Below are positions 17,793 to 25,893 of a stretch of 64,000 nt of DNA, piece by piece. The stretch comes from Salinibacterium sp. Lineage in GTDB: Bacteria; Actinomycetota; Actinomycetes; Actinomycetales; Microbacteriaceae. Below the pieces are notes generated by a model that had not been told where the DNA came from, searched no databases, and saw only the letters and a list, made by a program, of their open reading frames with translations. Position 1 is the stretch's first letter, and each line of letters opens with the position of its first letter. The position numbers were made by a program, and so were the translations under genes. The stretch lies in assembly GCA_015234465.1 (NCBI GenBank), contig JADGNA010000019.1, positions 1 through 64,000 of the forward strand, written 5' to 3'.

Positions 17793-20321
17793 TCAGAGGC
17801 GATCGACGGCCGTCACCGCGATGACCGCCTCGCCCGCCTCATCCGAAGCCTCGAGGTCGACGACAGCGCTGATGCCCCAGTCGTGGTGCCCCTCGGGGTC
17901 ATCGAGGATCTGCCTCACGCGCCACTCCCCCGGGGCTCGCTCGACGAGGAGGAGTGCGCTGCTGCGAGCATCCGCGCCCGTCAGGATCTCGTCGTGTTCC
18001 TCCCAGTAGGAGTCGAGTGCCTCCCGCCAGCGCTCGGACGTGAAGCCCGCCTGCGCGTCGAGTTCGCCGAGGTCGTCGTAGCGTTCGAGCGCCGCGAGCT
18101 GCACTCGCCGGAACAGCGCGTTGCGCACGAGCACCATGAAGGCCCGCTCGTTCGACGTCACGCCGCGCGGCGCCGGCGGCGTCACGGGCGCCTCGGAATG
18201 CCGCTCCGGATCGGGATGGCTCAGTTCCTCCCACTCGTCGAGAAGGCTCGAATCGACCTGGCGCACGAGTTCACCCAGCCACTCGATGAGGTCGCGCAGC
18301 TGCTCGGTCTTGAGCTCGTCGGGAATCGTCTGTCTGGCCGCCCGGTAGGCATCCGAGAGATAGCGGAGCAGGAGGCCCTCGCTTCGCGCGAGCGAATAGA
18401 AGCCGACGTACTCGTTGAACGTCATCGCGCGCTCGTACAGGTCCCTGACGACCGACTTCGGCTTGAGCTCGAAGTCGCCGACCCAGGGCTGCGAGGAACG
18501 GTAGGTCTCGAAGGCCTGCTGCAGCAGTTCTTCGAGCGGCTTGGGGTAGCTCACGTGCTCGAGCAGCTCCATGCGCTGCTCGTACTCGATGCCTTCCGCC
18601 TTCATGGCGGCAACGGCCTCGCCTCGCGCGCGCGACTCCTGCGCGGAGAGCACGGGACGCGGGTCTTCGAGGATCGCCTCGAGCACCGAGATGATGTCGA
18701 GCGCGAGCGTGTCCGACGGCGGCGCCGAGCCGTCCTCGGGCGGGCTGATGAGGTCGAACACGGCCAGCGCGAACGGCGAGAGCGGCTGGTTGAGGGCGAA
18801 GTTCGGTTGCAGGTCGACCGTGAGGCGGATCTGGCCGTCGACCTCCTCAACGACACCTGCCGTGCGCAGCGTTCGGTAGATCGCAAGCGCCTGCCGCAAC
18901 AGCGCGCGCTGTCGTGGACGCGGCTCGTGGTTGTCCTCGAGCAGGCGTCGCACCTCACCGAAGGGATCCTGCCCGCGTGCGATCACATTGAGCACCATGG
19001 AGTGGCTCACCGACATGGTCGAGGTGAGACGTTCCGGCTCAGCCGAGATGAGGCGCTCGAAGCTCGGTTCACCCCAGGACACGAAGCCCTCCGGCGCGCG
19101 CTTGCGCACGATCCTCTTGAGCTTCTTGGGGTCGTCCCCCGCCTTCGCGACGGCCTTCGCGTTCTCCGACTCGTGCTCGGGCGACTGCACGACAACGGTT
19201 CCCGCCGTGTCGAAGCCCGCACGCCCGGCCCGCCCTGCGACCTGGTGGAACTCGCGAGCCGAGAGCTGGCGCATCCGGGTGCCGTCGTACTTGGTGAGGC
19301 CCGTCAGCAGCACGGTGCGGATGGGCACGTTGATGCCGACGCCGAGGGTGTCGGTTCCGCAGATGACCTTGAGCAGGCCCTGCTGGGCGAGCTGCTCGAC
19401 GAGGCGGCGGTACTTGGGCAGCATGCCAGCGTGGTGCACGCCGATGCCCGCACGCACGAGGCGCGAGAGCGTGCGGCCGAAGCCGGTCGTGAATCGGAAG
19501 TCGCCGATCGCGTCGGCGATGCGGTCGCGCTGCTCGCGGGTCGCGACACGGATGCTCGTGAGCGCCTGCGCCCGCTCAAGGGCCGCCGCCTGGGAGAAGT
19601 GCACGATGTAGATGGGCGCGCGGTGGGTCTCGAGGAGTTCCTCGACCGTCTCATGCACGGGGGTCGTGACGTACTCGTAGGAGAGCGGGACCGGCCGTTC
19701 GACGCCCGTCACCGTCGCGGTGCTGCGACCGGTGCGCTGGGAGAGGTCGTCGGCGAGCCAGGCGACGTCGCCGAGCGTTGCCGACATGAGCACGAACTGC
19801 GCGTGCGGCAGGGCGAGCAGCGGCACCTGCCAGGCCCAGCCGCGTTCCGGGTCGGCGTAGAAGTGGAACTCGTCCATGATGACGAGCCCGACCTCGGCCT
19901 GCTCGCCGTGTCGCAGCGCGACGTTCGCGAGGATCTCCGCCGTGCAGCAGACGATGGGCGCATCCGCATTGACACTCGAATCACCCGTGACCATGCCGAC
20001 GTTCTTTGCCCCGAAGATCTCGACGAGCGCGAAGAACTTCTCCGACACGAGCGCCTTGATGGGCGCCGTGTAGTAGCTGCGTCGCCCCGAGGCGAGGGCG
20101 GCCGCGTGCGCGGCAACCGCGACGAGGGACTTGCCCGTGCCGGTCGGCGTGCTCAGCACGACATTGGCGCCCGTGACGATCTCGAGCACCGCCTCCTCCT
20201 GTGCCGGGTAGAGCGTCAAGCCCCGCCCCGACGCCCACGCTTCAAAGGCGGTGTAGACCCCGTCGGGGTCGCCCCCGAGTCCTTCGACGGCGGCGGCGAG
20301 GTCCACGGGATGTGTCGGCAT
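17793..20321 (-). CDS. Ski2-like DEAD/DEAH-box helicase with DUF3516-type C-terminus
   Basis: Superfamily 2 RNA helicase of 842 residues, a group common in actinobacteria. Motif I is TPTGTGKSL, motif II VIMDEFHFY, motif III SATLGDVAWL and motif VI FHQVAGRAGRAGFD. After the helicase core come about 400 residues resembling the DUF3516 region of this subfamily. The start is ATG 20321 because the Q-like LTLYPAQEEAVLEIV region follows shortly after; the frame is open further upstream but overlaps the neighbouring gene. It begins 17 bp after that gene's stop, so the two are likely co-transcribed. Role in RNA decay or ribosome quality control is inference. Confidence 0.9.
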   Translation of the reverse strand: MPTHPVDLAAAVEGLGGDPDGVYTAFEAWASGRGLTLYPAQEEAVLEIVTGANVVLSTPTGTGKSLVAVAAHAAALASGRRSYYTAPIKALVSEKFFALVEIFGAKNVGMVTGDSSVNADAPIVCCTAEILANVALRHGEQAEVGLVIMDEFHFYADPERGWAWQVPLLALPHAQFVLMSATLGDVAWLADDLSQRTGRSTATVTGVERPVPLSYEYVTTPVHETVEELLETHRAPIYIVHFSQAAALERAQALTSIRVATREQRDRIADAIGDFRFTTGFGRTLSRLVRAGIGVHHAGMLPKYRRLVEQLAQQGLLKVICGTDTLGVGINVPIRTVLLTGLTKYDGTRMRQLSAREFHQVAGRAGRAGFDTAGTVVVQSPEHESENAKAVAKAGDDPKKLKRIVRKRAPEGFVSWGEPSFERLISAEPERLTSTMSVSHSMVLNVIARGQDPFGEVRRLLEDNHEPRPRQRALLRQALAIYRTLRTAGVVEEVDGQIRLTVDLQPNFALNQPLSPFALAVFDLISPPEDGSAPPSDTLALDIISVLEAILEDPRPVLSAQESRARGEAVAAMKAEGIEYEQRMELLEHVSYPKPLEELLQQAFETYRSSQPWVGDFELKPKSVVRDLYERAMTFNEYVGFYSLARSEGLLLRYLSDAYRAARQTIPDELKTEQLRDLIEWLGELVRQVDSSLLDEWEELSHPDPERHSEAPVTPPAPRGVTSNERAFMVLVRNALFRRVQLAALERYDDLGELDAQAGFTSERWREALDSYWEEHDEILTGADARSSALLLVERAPGEWRVRQILDDPEGHHDWGISAVVDLEASDEAGEAVIAVTAVDRL

Positions 20322-20338
20322 GATCTCTCGATCCTGCC

Positions 20339-22084
20339 CTAGTCGCGGCGTGCCGGCTGACGCGGCAGCACACGTCGGGGTGGGGCGACGCGCGGCAGCC
20401 TGCCCACGTGCGGCGCCGCGAGCAGCACGACTGAGATGGCGCCCGCAAGCACGACGGTGGCCGCGCCCGGCCAGGAGAGTGCCGCGGATGCCGTGAGCAT
20501 CGCGAGCAGGATGGCCCTGTAGACGAGGCCACCGAGCCACAGGCGCGGCGGATGCGGCACCCGCCGCCACGCGATCCTGGCCGCGTGCTGTCGCCAGAGC
20601 GCCTCGTTGATCCACAGCCCCAACACGGCGACTGCGACGGCCGCGACGATCCAGGCCGCATTCTCCCCGAGCAGGTCGGTGAGGGCCGAGGGCGTCCATT
20701 CGACCGGGCCGAGAAGCAGCGGGCCGAGCAGCAGCACGGTCGCCGAGAGCGCGAGCACGAGCATCCGCTGCAGTCCCAACGCACGCACCCCGCGGGAGTG
20801 CCGGATGCGACGCAGCGACGCGTGCGCATCCGCGGCGGGCACCGGAAGGTCGAGCAGGAGGCGCGCGATCGGGTCGACGACCTGGGGGATGTTGCCCGCA
20901 TAGGCGAGGTGTTCCGTGAACGGCCAGGCCGTGTTGTGCACGGGGCGCTCCTCCGGCCCGGGGGCAGGATTCCGTGGAGTCGTGCGCTCGAAGGATTCCC
21001 GCCAGCGGCGCAGGCGGTTGACGGCGGTCGTCGAGATCGGCCCGGAGGGGAAGGGATCGAAGACGCCCCAGAAGTTGCTCCAGCGCACAGGCGGCTCACG
21101 CCGTGACCAGCCCACGACCGGGTTCTCCATCGCGGGGAGGTCCTGGGCTGGCCCCGACCATCGGGCGCGCCCGAGGAGCGTGACGGCCGCGCCGACCGTG
21201 ATGAGCGCATCGACGCGGGGCGGCATGTGACCGTCGGGCCGGTTGAAGAGCACGTCCGCCGCGATCGAGGCACCCTGGGAGTGCCCAAGCACCACGAGCC
21301 GGCCCTCGCCGCCATTGGCCGCGACCGCACGATCGAGCCGACCCTCTGCCTCTTCCAGGGCCTCCTCCACGACGCGCCGCATCGCGGCGGCCCGCACGGG
21401 TCGCCGCGTCCACGCGGCCGCATCACCGATGAACTCCACGACAAGCTCCACGATGGGTCCGAGCACTCGGGCGACACCGGGGATCAGCAGCACGGGGCCG
21501 ATGAGGATGAGCGCGGCGTAGCCGCTGAGGAGGAGCGCGCCGAGCGCGAGCCCGAGGACCACCAGCGCAGCCACGGTGGTCACCGCGGTCGCCACGATCA
21601 GCGGCAGCAGCAGGCCCGCCCATACGGTGCGGGGCACGGGCGTCCTCGCCGCGGCCCAGCCAGGGAGCGCGACGACGTCGAGCATCATCTGCACGAGGAG
21701 CCGGGCGATGAAGCCACCGAGACGGCCGATCGTGCGGCGGAGGAAGCTGAGGCCCCAGACGAAGGTCGCGCCCCTGCCGAGCCCGGGAAACGCCTCGGCC
21801 CAGCGGGCCTCCGTGATCGTCACCTCGACGAGACGCCGGGCGCCCGAGTCATCCGTCACCTGGGTCGCCACGACCACCCTCGGGTCCTGGTCGACATCGA
21901 GGTCGACCGCGACGAGGCGAGCGGATGCTCCGTCTGCCGCGAGCCAATCGATGCGCCGAACCAGCGGCTCGGCCCACCTCAGGAGCGTCTCGCGCGGCCG
22001 CTGCCGACCCATGCCGTGCACGAGCACGAGTTCGACGAAAGACACGTGCAGGGGCGCGTGCTCCCCGTGGCCGACGTCGTTCAT
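20339..22084 (-). CDS. Membrane-associated serine hydrolase-like protein
   Basis: A 581-residue protein of unclear family. The N-terminus has an oxyanion-type VELVLVHGMGRQRP, and the nucleophile elbow LVVLGHSQGASIAAD comes after two central membrane segments (TVWAGLLLPLIVATAVTTVA region). Three more hydrophobic stretches lie at the C-terminus. Together these indicate an alpha/beta-hydrolase embedded in the membrane, perhaps a lipase or esterase. ATG 22084 is chosen; TATCCT lies seven bases before it, compatible with leaderless initiation. It sits upstream of the helicase in the same direction and is divergent from the SDR gene. Confidence 0.7.
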   Translation of the reverse strand: MNDVGHGEHAPLHVSFVELVLVHGMGRQRPRETLLRWAEPLVRRIDWLAADGASARLVAVDLDVDQDPRVVVATQVTDDSGARRLVEVTITEARWAEAFPGLGRGATFVWGLSFLRRTIGRLGGFIARLLVQMMLDVVALPGWAAARTPVPRTVWAGLLLPLIVATAVTTVAALVVLGLALGALLLSGYAALILIGPVLLIPGVARVLGPIVELVVEFIGDAAAWTRRPVRAAAMRRVVEEALEEAEGRLDRAVAANGGEGRLVVLGHSQGASIAADVLFNRPDGHMPPRVDALITVGAAVTLLGRARWSGPAQDLPAMENPVVGWSRREPPVRWSNFWGVFDPFPSGPISTTAVNRLRRWRESFERTTPRNPAPGPEERPVHNTAWPFTEHLAYAGNIPQVVDPIARLLLDLPVPAADAHASLRRIRHSRGVRALGLQRMLVLALSATVLLLGPLLLGPVEWTPSALTDLLGENAAWIVAAVAVAVLGLWINEALWRQHAARIAWRRVPHPPRLWLGGLVYRAILLAMLTASAALSWPGAATVVLAGAISVVLLAAPHVGRLPRVAPPRRVLPRQPARRD

Positions 22085-22144
22085 GCTGCCGAGGATACGA
22101 GCAGCGCATGACAATGTGGCGGGCCGCTCCAAGCCTGCGCCGGG

Positions 22145-22150
22145 TAGAAT
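22145..22150 (+). promoter_or_regulatory. Leaderless -10 element of the SDR gene
   Basis: TAGAAT, a near-consensus -10, ends seven bases before ATG 22158, with no ribosome binding site between. The divergent hydrolase gene has TATCCT seven bases before its own ATG at 22084, leaving 73 bp between the two start codons. Confidence 0.55.
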
Positions 22151-22157
22151 CGGCCCA

Positions 22158-23669
22158 ATGAGCGCCGCCCCAGAATCGTCGACCGACGTGTCGCCCGCGA
22201 CAGGCCACGACGGGATAGACCCCGACGATCTCGCCACGACCCTGCGGGTGCTCGCTGAACTCGATCATCTCGACGACGAACATCCCGACTTCGTGGCCGT
22301 GCGCCGCGCGACGGCGCGGATGTTCAAGGCCGTCAAGCGCAACCGCAAGGTCGAGAAGCGCAGTGCCATCGCGGAGGCCGACCGTGCCGTCGTCGCGGCG
22401 ACCGCGACGGGTGCGCCCGACCGCATCGACGACGAGACTCGCGGCGTGCCGCTCGCGCCGGGCACGACCGCCCCCATCGCCGGCCACCTCATCAAGTCGC
22501 GCGCCTGCTACATCTGCAAGCAGCACTACACGCAGGTCGACGCGTTCTACCACCAGCTCTGCCCCGACTGCGCCGCCTTCAGCCACGAGAAGCGCAACGC
22601 GCGCACCGACCTCACGGGCAAGCGTGCCCTGCTGACGGGCGGCCGCGCGAAGATCGGCATGCACATCGCCCTGCGCCTGCTGCGCGACGGCGCCCACACG
22701 ACCATCACGACGCGCTTTCCCCGCGACGCCGTGCGCCGCTTCTCCTCGCTCGAGGACTCAGAAGAGTGGCTCCACCGCCTGCGGGTCGTCGGCATCGACC
22801 TGCGCGATCCGGCCCAGGTCATCGGCCTTGCAGACTCCGTCGCCGAGCAGGGCCCCCTCGACATCCTCATCAACAACGCCGCCCAGACGGTGCGCCGCTC
22901 CCCCGGTGCCTACAGCGCGCTCGTCGAGGCCGAGCGGGCTCCCCTGCCAGACGGCCCCCAGGTCGAACTCGTGACCTTCGGCCACACGAATGACCAGCAT
23001 CCGCTCTCCATCGCGGCCTCCGTCACGGCGCATCCGCTGCTCGCTCGCACGGCTGTCGACGCCGACCGACGCACGGCGGCAGAAGCGCTCGCGGCCGAGG
23101 CCATGATGGCGGGGTCGTCGTCACTCGAGCGACTCGCCGCCGGCACCGCGATCGACGCCGGCGGGCTCATCCCCGACGAAGACCACATCAACAGCTGGAC
23201 GCAGCACGTGCAGCAGGTCGAGCCGCTCGAGATGCTCGAGGTGCAGCTCGCCAACGCGACCGCGCCCTTCCTGCTCATCAGCCGCCTCCGCGCAGCGATG
23301 GCCGCGTCACCGGCCCGTCGCAAATACGTCGTCAACGTCTCGGCGATGGAGGGCCAGTTCTCGCGGCGCTACAAGGGCCCGGGGCATCCGCACACCAACA
23401 TGGCCAAGGCCGCCCTCAACATGCTCACCCGCACGAGCGCTGGCGAGATGCTCGAGACCGACGGCATCCTCATGAGTGCCGTCGACACCGGGTGGATCAC
23501 CGACGAACGCCCGCACCACACGAAGGTGCGCCTCGCGGAGGAGGGCTTCCACGCTCCCCTCGATCTCGTCGACGGCGCGGCGCGGGTCTACGACCCGATC
23601 GTGATGGGCGAAGCGGGGACCGACCTGTTCGGCGTCTTCCTCAAGGACTACAAGCCCGCCGCCTGGTGA
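22158..23669 (+). CDS. Atypical SDR-family protein with N-terminal zinc-ribbon-like motif
   Basis: A 503-residue protein. Residues 1-150 include two CxxC pairs (CYIC at 117-120, CPDC at 135-138) that could bind zinc. A Rossmann domain follows: TGGRAKIG (160-167) as cofactor loop and LINNAAQ (237-243) as the SDR NNAG motif. A long insert then precedes NVSAMEG. The expected YxxxK motif reads TNMAK, so Lys417 is kept but the catalytic Tyr is Thr413. It may use another residue (Tyr405 is nearby) or be non-catalytic. ATG 22158 is set by the -10 element seven bases upstream. The kinase gene overlaps its stop by one base. Confidence 0.8.
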   Translation: MSAAPESSTDVSPATGHDGIDPDDLATTLRVLAELDHLDDEHPDFVAVRRATARMFKAVKRNRKVEKRSAIAEADRAVVAATATGAPDRIDDETRGVPLAPGTTAPIAGHLIKSRACYICKQHYTQVDAFYHQLCPDCAAFSHEKRNARTDLTGKRALLTGGRAKIGMHIALRLLRDGAHTTITTRFPRDAVRRFSSLEDSEEWLHRLRVVGIDLRDPAQVIGLADSVAEQGPLDILINNAAQTVRRSPGAYSALVEAERAPLPDGPQVELVTFGHTNDQHPLSIAASVTAHPLLARTAVDADRRTAAEALAAEAMMAGSSSLERLAAGTAIDAGGLIPDEDHINSWTQHVQQVEPLEMLEVQLANATAPFLLISRLRAAMAASPARRKYVVNVSAMEGQFSRRYKGPGHPHTNMAKAALNMLTRTSAGEMLETDGILMSAVDTGWITDERPHHTKVRLAEEGFHAPLDLVDGAARVYDPIVMGEAGTDLFGVFLKDYKPAAW

Positions 23670-24502
23670 TGCCGATGTGGACCCCCGCGCAGCCCGAGGA
23701 CTACCTCGCACAGTGGGGGCTCACCGTGGCCGGTGAGACGCTGACAACCCCGTCGTCGACGCTCATCCCGGTATCGTTCGACGGCCGGGACGGGATGCTC
23801 AAGGTCGCCCGCATCGACGAGGAGGCGCGCGGCAACAGCGTGCTGGCATGGTGGAACGGTGCCGGTGCGGCGCCCGTCTGGCGCGTCGACGAGCACGCGG
23901 TGCTGCTGGCGCGAGCCACCGGCCGCTCACTCGCCACCATCGCCATCGACGGCGACGACCATGCCGCAACCCTCGAGCTCTGTTCCCTCGCCCAGACCCT
24001 GCACGGGGCATCCGCCGTCTCGTCGCCGCCCGTGGGGCTCGTGGCGCTTGCCGACTGGTTCCGTGAGCTGTTCGAGATGGCCGAGCACGATCCTCACGGA
24101 GCCGACGGTCTCTGGAGTCGCGCAGCAGGTCTCGCCGCGACACTCCTCGCGGATGCGAGCCAGGACGTCGTGCTGCACGGCGACCTGCACCACGACAATG
24201 TGCTCGATTTCGGCGACGGCGACTGGCGTGCGATCGACCCGAAGGGCGTGCACGGCAACCGGCTCTTCGACTACACGGTGCTGCTTCGAAACCCGCGGAG
24301 GGAGGTCGCCCTCGAGCGTTTCGAGAAACGGGTCGAGCTCATCGCCGAGTCAAGCGGTGCTGCCGTGAACACCGTGCTCGAGTGGGCCATCGCGTCGTGC
24401 GCGCTGAGCGCGGCATGGTCGACGCACGACGGCGACAGCGAAGCCGCATCCGCGAGCCTCGAACTCGCGAGCCTTGCCGAGCGGATGCTGCGCGACGCCT
24501 AA
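23669..24502 (+). CDS. APH(6)-like aminoglycoside/hydroxyurea kinase family protein
   Basis: Predicted small-molecule kinase of 277 residues resembling the APH(6)/streptomycin 6-kinase family. The catalytic loop VVLHGDLHHDNVLDF carries the Asp base, and WRAIDPKGVHG supplies the metal-binding Asp. Sequences of this type are widespread in actinobacteria, many without proven resistance function. ATG 23669 overlaps the SDR stop (TGATG), so the two genes are translationally coupled. I would not predict streptomycin resistance from sequence alone. Confidence 0.85.
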   Translation: MPMWTPAQPEDYLAQWGLTVAGETLTTPSSTLIPVSFDGRDGMLKVARIDEEARGNSVLAWWNGAGAAPVWRVDEHAVLLARATGRSLATIAIDGDDHAATLELCSLAQTLHGASAVSSPPVGLVALADWFRELFEMAEHDPHGADGLWSRAAGLAATLLADASQDVVLHGDLHHDNVLDFGDGDWRAIDPKGVHGNRLFDYTVLLRNPRREVALERFEKRVELIAESSGAAVNTVLEWAIASCALSAAWSTHDGDSEAASASLELASLAERMLRDA

Positions 24503-24563
24503 TGCTGCGCGCTTGAGCGTGTGAGGCAACAGCACCCTACGCGATGGGTCGGCCGTGCGACGG

Positions 24564-24581
24564 CACACCGACGCCGGTGTG
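24564..24581. other. Short hairpin after the kinase gene
   Basis: CACACCG (24564-24570) pairs with CGGTGTG (24575-24581) around a 4-base loop. No T-run follows, so terminator function is doubtful. It marks the left boundary of the island. Confidence 0.3.
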
Positions 24582-24603
24582 ACGCCCTGCGCGCGTAAAT
24601 TGC

Positions 24604-24632
24604 TAGACAGAATAGTTGACGACCGTTATCGT
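24604..24632 (+). promoter_or_regulatory. Predicted promoter of the Fbp-type ABC/P450 operon
   Basis: TAGACA (24604-24609), 17 bases and TATCGT (24627-24632). A start near 24639 gives a leader of about 30 bases, with GGAG at 24659-24662 serving as the ribosome binding site for ATG 24670. Confidence 0.5.
24615..24630 (+). promoter_or_regulatory. Candidate operator, related to the Dpp-operon palindrome
   Basis: GTTGACGACCGTTATC matches the 16-bp near-palindrome at 38023-38038 (read on the minus strand) at 13 of 16 positions. It overlaps the spacer and -10 of the promoter, as a repressor site would. The shared binding protein may be the PaaX-family regulator of the island; this is inference. 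Confidence 0.4.
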
Positions 24633-24669
24633 TGATGAGCACAAGTACTCGAATCAATGGAGATCTCGA

Positions 24670-25893
24670 ATGCCGCTCAGCACCGCAGCGACCAACGCCC
24701 CGGCAACGCGCGCCAACGCGGCGACCACCCCGGAACCCGCCGTGCGCGTCACGGCACTCCGCAAGCGATTCCGCCGCGAAGACGGTAGCGAGGTGCTCGC
24801 CATAAACGACGTGAGCTTCGACGTCGACCCAGGCGAGTTCATCGTGCTGCTCGGCCCGAGCGGATGCGGAAAGACGACGCTGCTTCGCACGATCGCGGGC
24901 CTCGAGACACCCGATGAGGGCACGATCGAGATTGCAGGGCGCGCACTCTACGACTCCTCGCGCGGCATCGCGGCACCGCCGGAGCGCCGCGGCATCAGCA
25001 TGATCTTCCAGTCCTACGCCCTCTGGCCGCACATGACGGTATTCAAGAACGTGGCCTACCCGCTCGCGAGCCGCAAGGGCGTGCGCCTCAGCAAAGACGA
25101 GGTCGCGCAGCGCGTGCGCACGGCACTGACGCAGGTCGGCATCCCGGAACTGGAGGGCCAGTACCCCGGGCAGATGAGCGGTGGCCAGCAGCAGCGCGTG
25201 GCACTCGCCCGAGCCCTCGTGAGCAATGACGAGGTCATACTCTTCGACGAACCGCTCTCGAATGTCGATGCCAAAGTGCGCGAGCAGCTGCGCCTCGAGC
25301 TCGTCTCGATGCAGCGCAGGCTCGGCTTCTCGGCGCTCTTCGTGACGCACGACCAGACCGAGGCCATGGAACTCGCGACACGGATCGCGGTCGTCGATTC
25401 GGGCCGGATCGCCCAGTTCGGCACCCCGCAGGAGATCTACTCTCGACCGGCGACGCGCTACGTCGCACGATTCATCGGCGCCATCAATGAGAGCGAGGGG
25501 GTCGTCGCGCAAGCGGATGCCTCGGGGCTCGTGATCGACACCCCGCACGGTCGTATCGCCTCGACCGACACCTCCGCTGGCCTCGAGGTGGGTGACGCGG
25601 CGGTCGCGCTCTGGCGCCCGGAGCGCGGTGTGCTGAGTGCGAGCGAACCCACGACGGTCAACCGCTGGGAGATGACGGTGGACGCGACCCTCTTCGTCGG
25701 CTCGCACACGGAGTACCTCGTGCGGCACGGCGAGATGACGGCAAGGCTGTGGAGCCCGCGCTTCGACGACGTCGCGGCAGGAGAATCAGCCTGGGTCTCG
25801 GTGCGCCCCGACGACGTGCGGGTGCTCCCCGCGAGCGATCCAGAGGGTGGGCCGCTCGTGACGGGCTCGGTCGCGACACGGGCGACGCGATGA
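24670..25893 (+). CDS. ABC transporter ATP-binding protein, FbpC/PotA type
   Basis: ATPase of an importer, 407 residues. The nucleotide-binding domain has Walker A GPSGCGKTT, Q-loop FQSYALWPH, signature [15 protein letters not shown], Walker B VILFDEPLSNVDAK and switch FVTHDQTEAMEL. A TOBE-like regulatory domain follows (about 285-400), typical of iron, polyamine or phosphonate importers. The start is ATG 24670 with GGAG seven bases upstream. The ATGA stop overlap couples it to the permease. It is the first gene of the operon that ends with P450-1. Confidence 0.92.
   Translation: MPLSTAATNAPATRANAATTPEPAVRVTALRKRFRREDGSEVLAINDVSFDVDPGEFIVLLGPSGCGKTTLLRTIAGLETPDEGTIEIAGRALYDSSRGIAAPPERRGISMIFQSYALWPHMTVFKNVAYPLASRKGVRLSKDEVAQRVRTALTQVGIPELEGQYPGQMSGGQQQRVALARALVSNDEVILFDEPLSNVDAKVREQLRLELVSMQRRLGFSALFVTHDQTEAMELATRIAVVDSGRIAQFGTPQEIYSRPATRYVARFIGAINESEGVVAQADASGLVIDTPHGRIASTDTSAGLEVGDAAVALWRPERGVLSASEPTTVNRWEMTVDATLFVGSHTEYLVRHGEMTARLWSPRFDDVAAGESAWVSVRPDDVRVLPASDPEGGPLVTGSVATRATR

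Noticed and set aside
17619-20342. A 907-codon plus-strand frame opposite the helicase gene.
   Set aside because: Antisense shadow: the helicase on the other strand has all SF2 motifs, while this frame has none.
23669-24502. Proven streptomycin resistance gene.
   Set aside because: Only family-level motifs are visible; many actinobacterial homologues are not resistance enzymes.
24616-24621. TTGACG as the -35 of the Fbp-type operon.
   Set aside because: No TANNNT lies 16-19 bases downstream. The alternative TAGACA-N17-TATCGT gives correct spacing, so TTGACG is read as part of the operator-like site.
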